Made by a program: the position numbers and the translations under genes
Assembly: GCA_030145965.1 (NCBI GenBank)
Contig: JASKZT010000136.1
Span: forward strand, 1-7,476
Direction of reading: 5' to 3'
Source of the DNA: Ornithinimicrobium sp.
GTDB lineage: Bacteria > Actinomycetota > Actinomycetes > Actinomycetales > Dermatophilaceae
DNA: 7,476 bases
The notes under the pieces: generated by a model
What the model saw: only the letters and a program-made list of their open reading frames with translations
What the model was told of the DNA's origin: nothing
The model's database searches: none
Shown: positions 6,110 through 7,476 of the stretch, in pieces
Layout: the number at the start of each line of letters is the position of its first letter
Numbering within the stretch: position 1 is the first letter of the stretch

Positions 6110-7476
6110 CGGGTGGCCAGCTCGTCGAAGGCGCGGGCGACGACCTCGGCGTAGACGTGCATCCCGTCCATGTCGGGGTGCACGTTGTCGGCCTGCAGGG
6201 CCTCGGGCTGCTGGCTGATCGTCCCGTACCAGTCGCCGACGACCGCGTGGGGGTAGTCCGCGACGACCTCCTCGATCGTGGCGTTGGAGGCGGCGGTGAA
6301 GGTGGCGTTGACGTAGAGGTTCATCACGACGACGTTGCGGTCGGGGCCGAAGGCGTCCAGCGCGGCGCGCAGGCCGGCCTCGTCGACGCCGGCGTTGGTG
6401 CCGAGGTGGAGCACGACGTTGTCGCGCAGCGAGCCGTCCGCGAGGGCCTGCTCGATGACCGCGGGGGCGTCGTGCCACTGCCTGTTCGACTTCGCCGCGT
6501 AGGCGATGCCGGGGAAGCGGTAGGTGAGCCCGTCGGCGCTGGTGACCACGAGCGAGTCGCCCACGGCCGTGATGGCGTCGCCCGCCGGCACGAGGAGGCC
6601 GTCGTCGTCGGGGGTGTAGGTGGAGCCGTTGACCTCGGCCGCGCCGCCGGCCGACCTGTCGGCGGACCCGGTGTCCTCGGCCTCGGCCTCGGTCTCGTCC
6701 TCGGCGGGTGCGGACGGCTCCGGCCCGCTCTCCTCGGCCGCGACCCCCAGCGCGACGCCGGCCCCCGCCGCGTCGGCCACGGCTTCGACGGGCGGGCCGG
6801 CCAGCCGGGCCTCGGTGTCCTCGATCTGTCGCTGGGTGCTGGACTTCTCCGGGGCGGTCGCGAGCGCGACACCGGTGAGGAGCACCAGGAGCGCGGCGAC
6901 CGACGCGACGACCCGCGGGGTGCGGCTGACCTGCCAGGGCGTGCGCAGCCAGCCGGTGAGCCGGCCCAGCGACCGGCGGAAGCCGTGACGACGCACCGGC
7001 CGCTCGACGAGGCGCAGCGAGGCCTCGGTCAGGAGCAGGGTGCTCACGAGCGCGCCGAGGAGGACCAGCCAGCCCCGGGTCGTCCCGACGGCGTAGGGGA
7101 CGAGGGCACCGGCGATGACGAGCACCGGCCAGTGCCACAGGTAGATGCCGTACGAGCGCTCACCGACCCAGCGCAGCGGACCCAGCTGCATGGCGGTGCG
7201 CCACGGGCCCGGCGACTCCAGCAGCGCCGCGACGAGCACGACCGTGGCCAGGGACGCCAGGAGGATGCCCCCGCGGAAGGTGAGCGGCGAGTCCTCCCCC
7301 ATCCAGCGCATGAGCGAGCCGAGGACGAGCAGCGAGCCGAGCACGGCGGCCCAGCGCCAGCGGCGCCAGGCGCGCGTCCGCAGCCCGGCCCGGTGGGTGG
7401 GGTCGGCCCAGGCGAGGGCGAGCGCGGCGCCGGCCATGAGCCCCATGAGGTGGGTGTCGGTGCCGTAGTAGACGCG
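6100..7476 (-). CDS. OatA-like acyltransferase-3/SGNH hydrolase fusion, N terminus outside window
   Basis: C-terminal 458 residues of a membrane protein that transfers acyl (probably acetyl) groups to an extracytoplasmic target, such as peptidoglycan or another envelope glycan. The frame is open to the right edge; the first visible residues RVYYGTDTHLMGLMAGAALAL are a conserved late acyltransferase-3 segment, so the internal ATG at 7446 is not the real start. Several hydrophobic segments follow (visible residues about 11-24, 42-56, 69-86, 110-131, 135-151), with GERSYGIYLWHWP (105-117), a family hallmark, and VERPVRR (158-164) closing the domain. A further membrane segment (about 190-206) leads to an Ala/Glu/Asp-rich linker (about 225-285) and then an SGNH domain: AVGDSL (S308, block I), LHLGTNAG (357-363, block III) and DNVHPDMDG with D430 and H433 (block V). 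The SGNH domain would lie outside the membrane. The family is clear; the acceptor is not. Confidence 0.93.
   Translation of the reverse strand, partial: RVYYGTDTHLMGLMAGAALALAWADPTHRAGLRTRAWRRWRWAAVLGSLLVLGSLMRWMGEDSPLTFRGGILLASLATVVLVAALLESPGPWRTAMQLGPLRWVGERSYGIYLWHWPVLVIAGALVPYAVGTTRGWLVLLGALVSTLLLTEASLRLVERPVRRHGFRRSLGRLTGWLRTPWQVSRTPRVVASVAALLVLLTGVALATAPEKSSTQRQIEDTEARLAGPPVEAVADAAGAGVALGVAAEESGPEPSAPAEDETEAEAEDTGSADRSAGGAAEVNGSTYTPDDDGLLVPAGDAITAVGDSLVVTSADGLTYRFPGIAYAAKSNRQWHDAPAVIEQALADGSLRDNVVLHLGTNAGVDEAGLRAALDAFGPDRNVVVMNLYVNATFTAASNATIEEVVADYPHAVVGDWYGTISQQPEALQADNVHPDMDGMHVYAEVVARAFDELATRGR
6675..6704 (-). repeat. Short hexamer tandem repeat in the SGNH linker
   Basis: Five consecutive 6-bp units on the plus strand: CCTCGG three times, TCTCGT, then CCTCGG. 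Read on the minus strand they encode alternating Glu with Ala, Asp or Thr in the acidic linker between the membrane domain and the SGNH domain. The repeat is a whole number of codons, so unit gain or loss would keep the frame and only change linker length. Confidence 0.7.

Noticed and set aside
4557..6218. Long plus-strand open frame (553 codons) opposite the ATP-grasp gene
   Set aside because: Its product is Arg/Gly/Val/Asp-rich with no domain; it mirrors the high-GC third positions of the minus-strand ATP-grasp gene, which has clear motifs.

Overview
The window is GC-rich throughout (roughly 70% or more by eye), all convincing genes lie on the minus strand, and codon third positions are almost all G or C. 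Together with a secreted amidase carrying type 2 cell-wall-binding repeats, this points to an actinobacterium (Actinomycetota). A Micrococcales/Intrasporangiaceae-like host is my guess, not something the sequence proves. No mobile element, tRNA, rRNA or CRISPR array is visible. Because everything reads on the minus strand, transcription runs from the right edge (7476) toward the left edge (1).

Layout in transcription order. (1) 7476-6100: C-terminal part of a membrane acyltransferase-3 protein fused through an acidic linker to an SGNH hydrolase domain (OatA-like); its 5' end lies outside the window. (2) 6099-6042: a short gap whose hairpin overlaps the upstream stop codon. (3) 6041-4824: an ATP-grasp ligase with a GTG start. 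(4) 4834-3782: an unusual protein that I read as a diverged peptidase S51 (cyanophycinase-like) fold with the catalytic serine replaced and a helical insertion. (5) 3785-2604: an enterochelin-esterase-like alpha/beta hydrolase with an intact triad. (6) 2569-2018: a NYN-domain (PIN-like) putative nuclease with the best Shine-Dalgarno of the set. (7) 1988-1957: a perfect 14-bp GC-rich hairpin, probably the end of this transcription unit. (8) 1723-1: a secreted PGRP/Amidase_2 peptidoglycan amidase with cell-wall-binding-2 repeats, truncated at its C terminus by the window edge.

The ATP-grasp, S51-like and esterase genes overlap by 11 bp and 4 bp and are almost certainly co-translated. This is the most interesting part of the window. 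It combines an enzyme type that makes amide or peptide bonds using ATP, a protein resembling a peptidase that cuts such polymers but apparently lacking its nucleophile, and a cytoplasmic ester hydrolase. I recognise no named pathway with this combination. The module may make or process a small carboxylate conjugate; that is inference. The flanking genes (wall O-acyltransferase, wall amidase) are envelope genes, but nothing in the sequence ties the three-gene module to the envelope directly.
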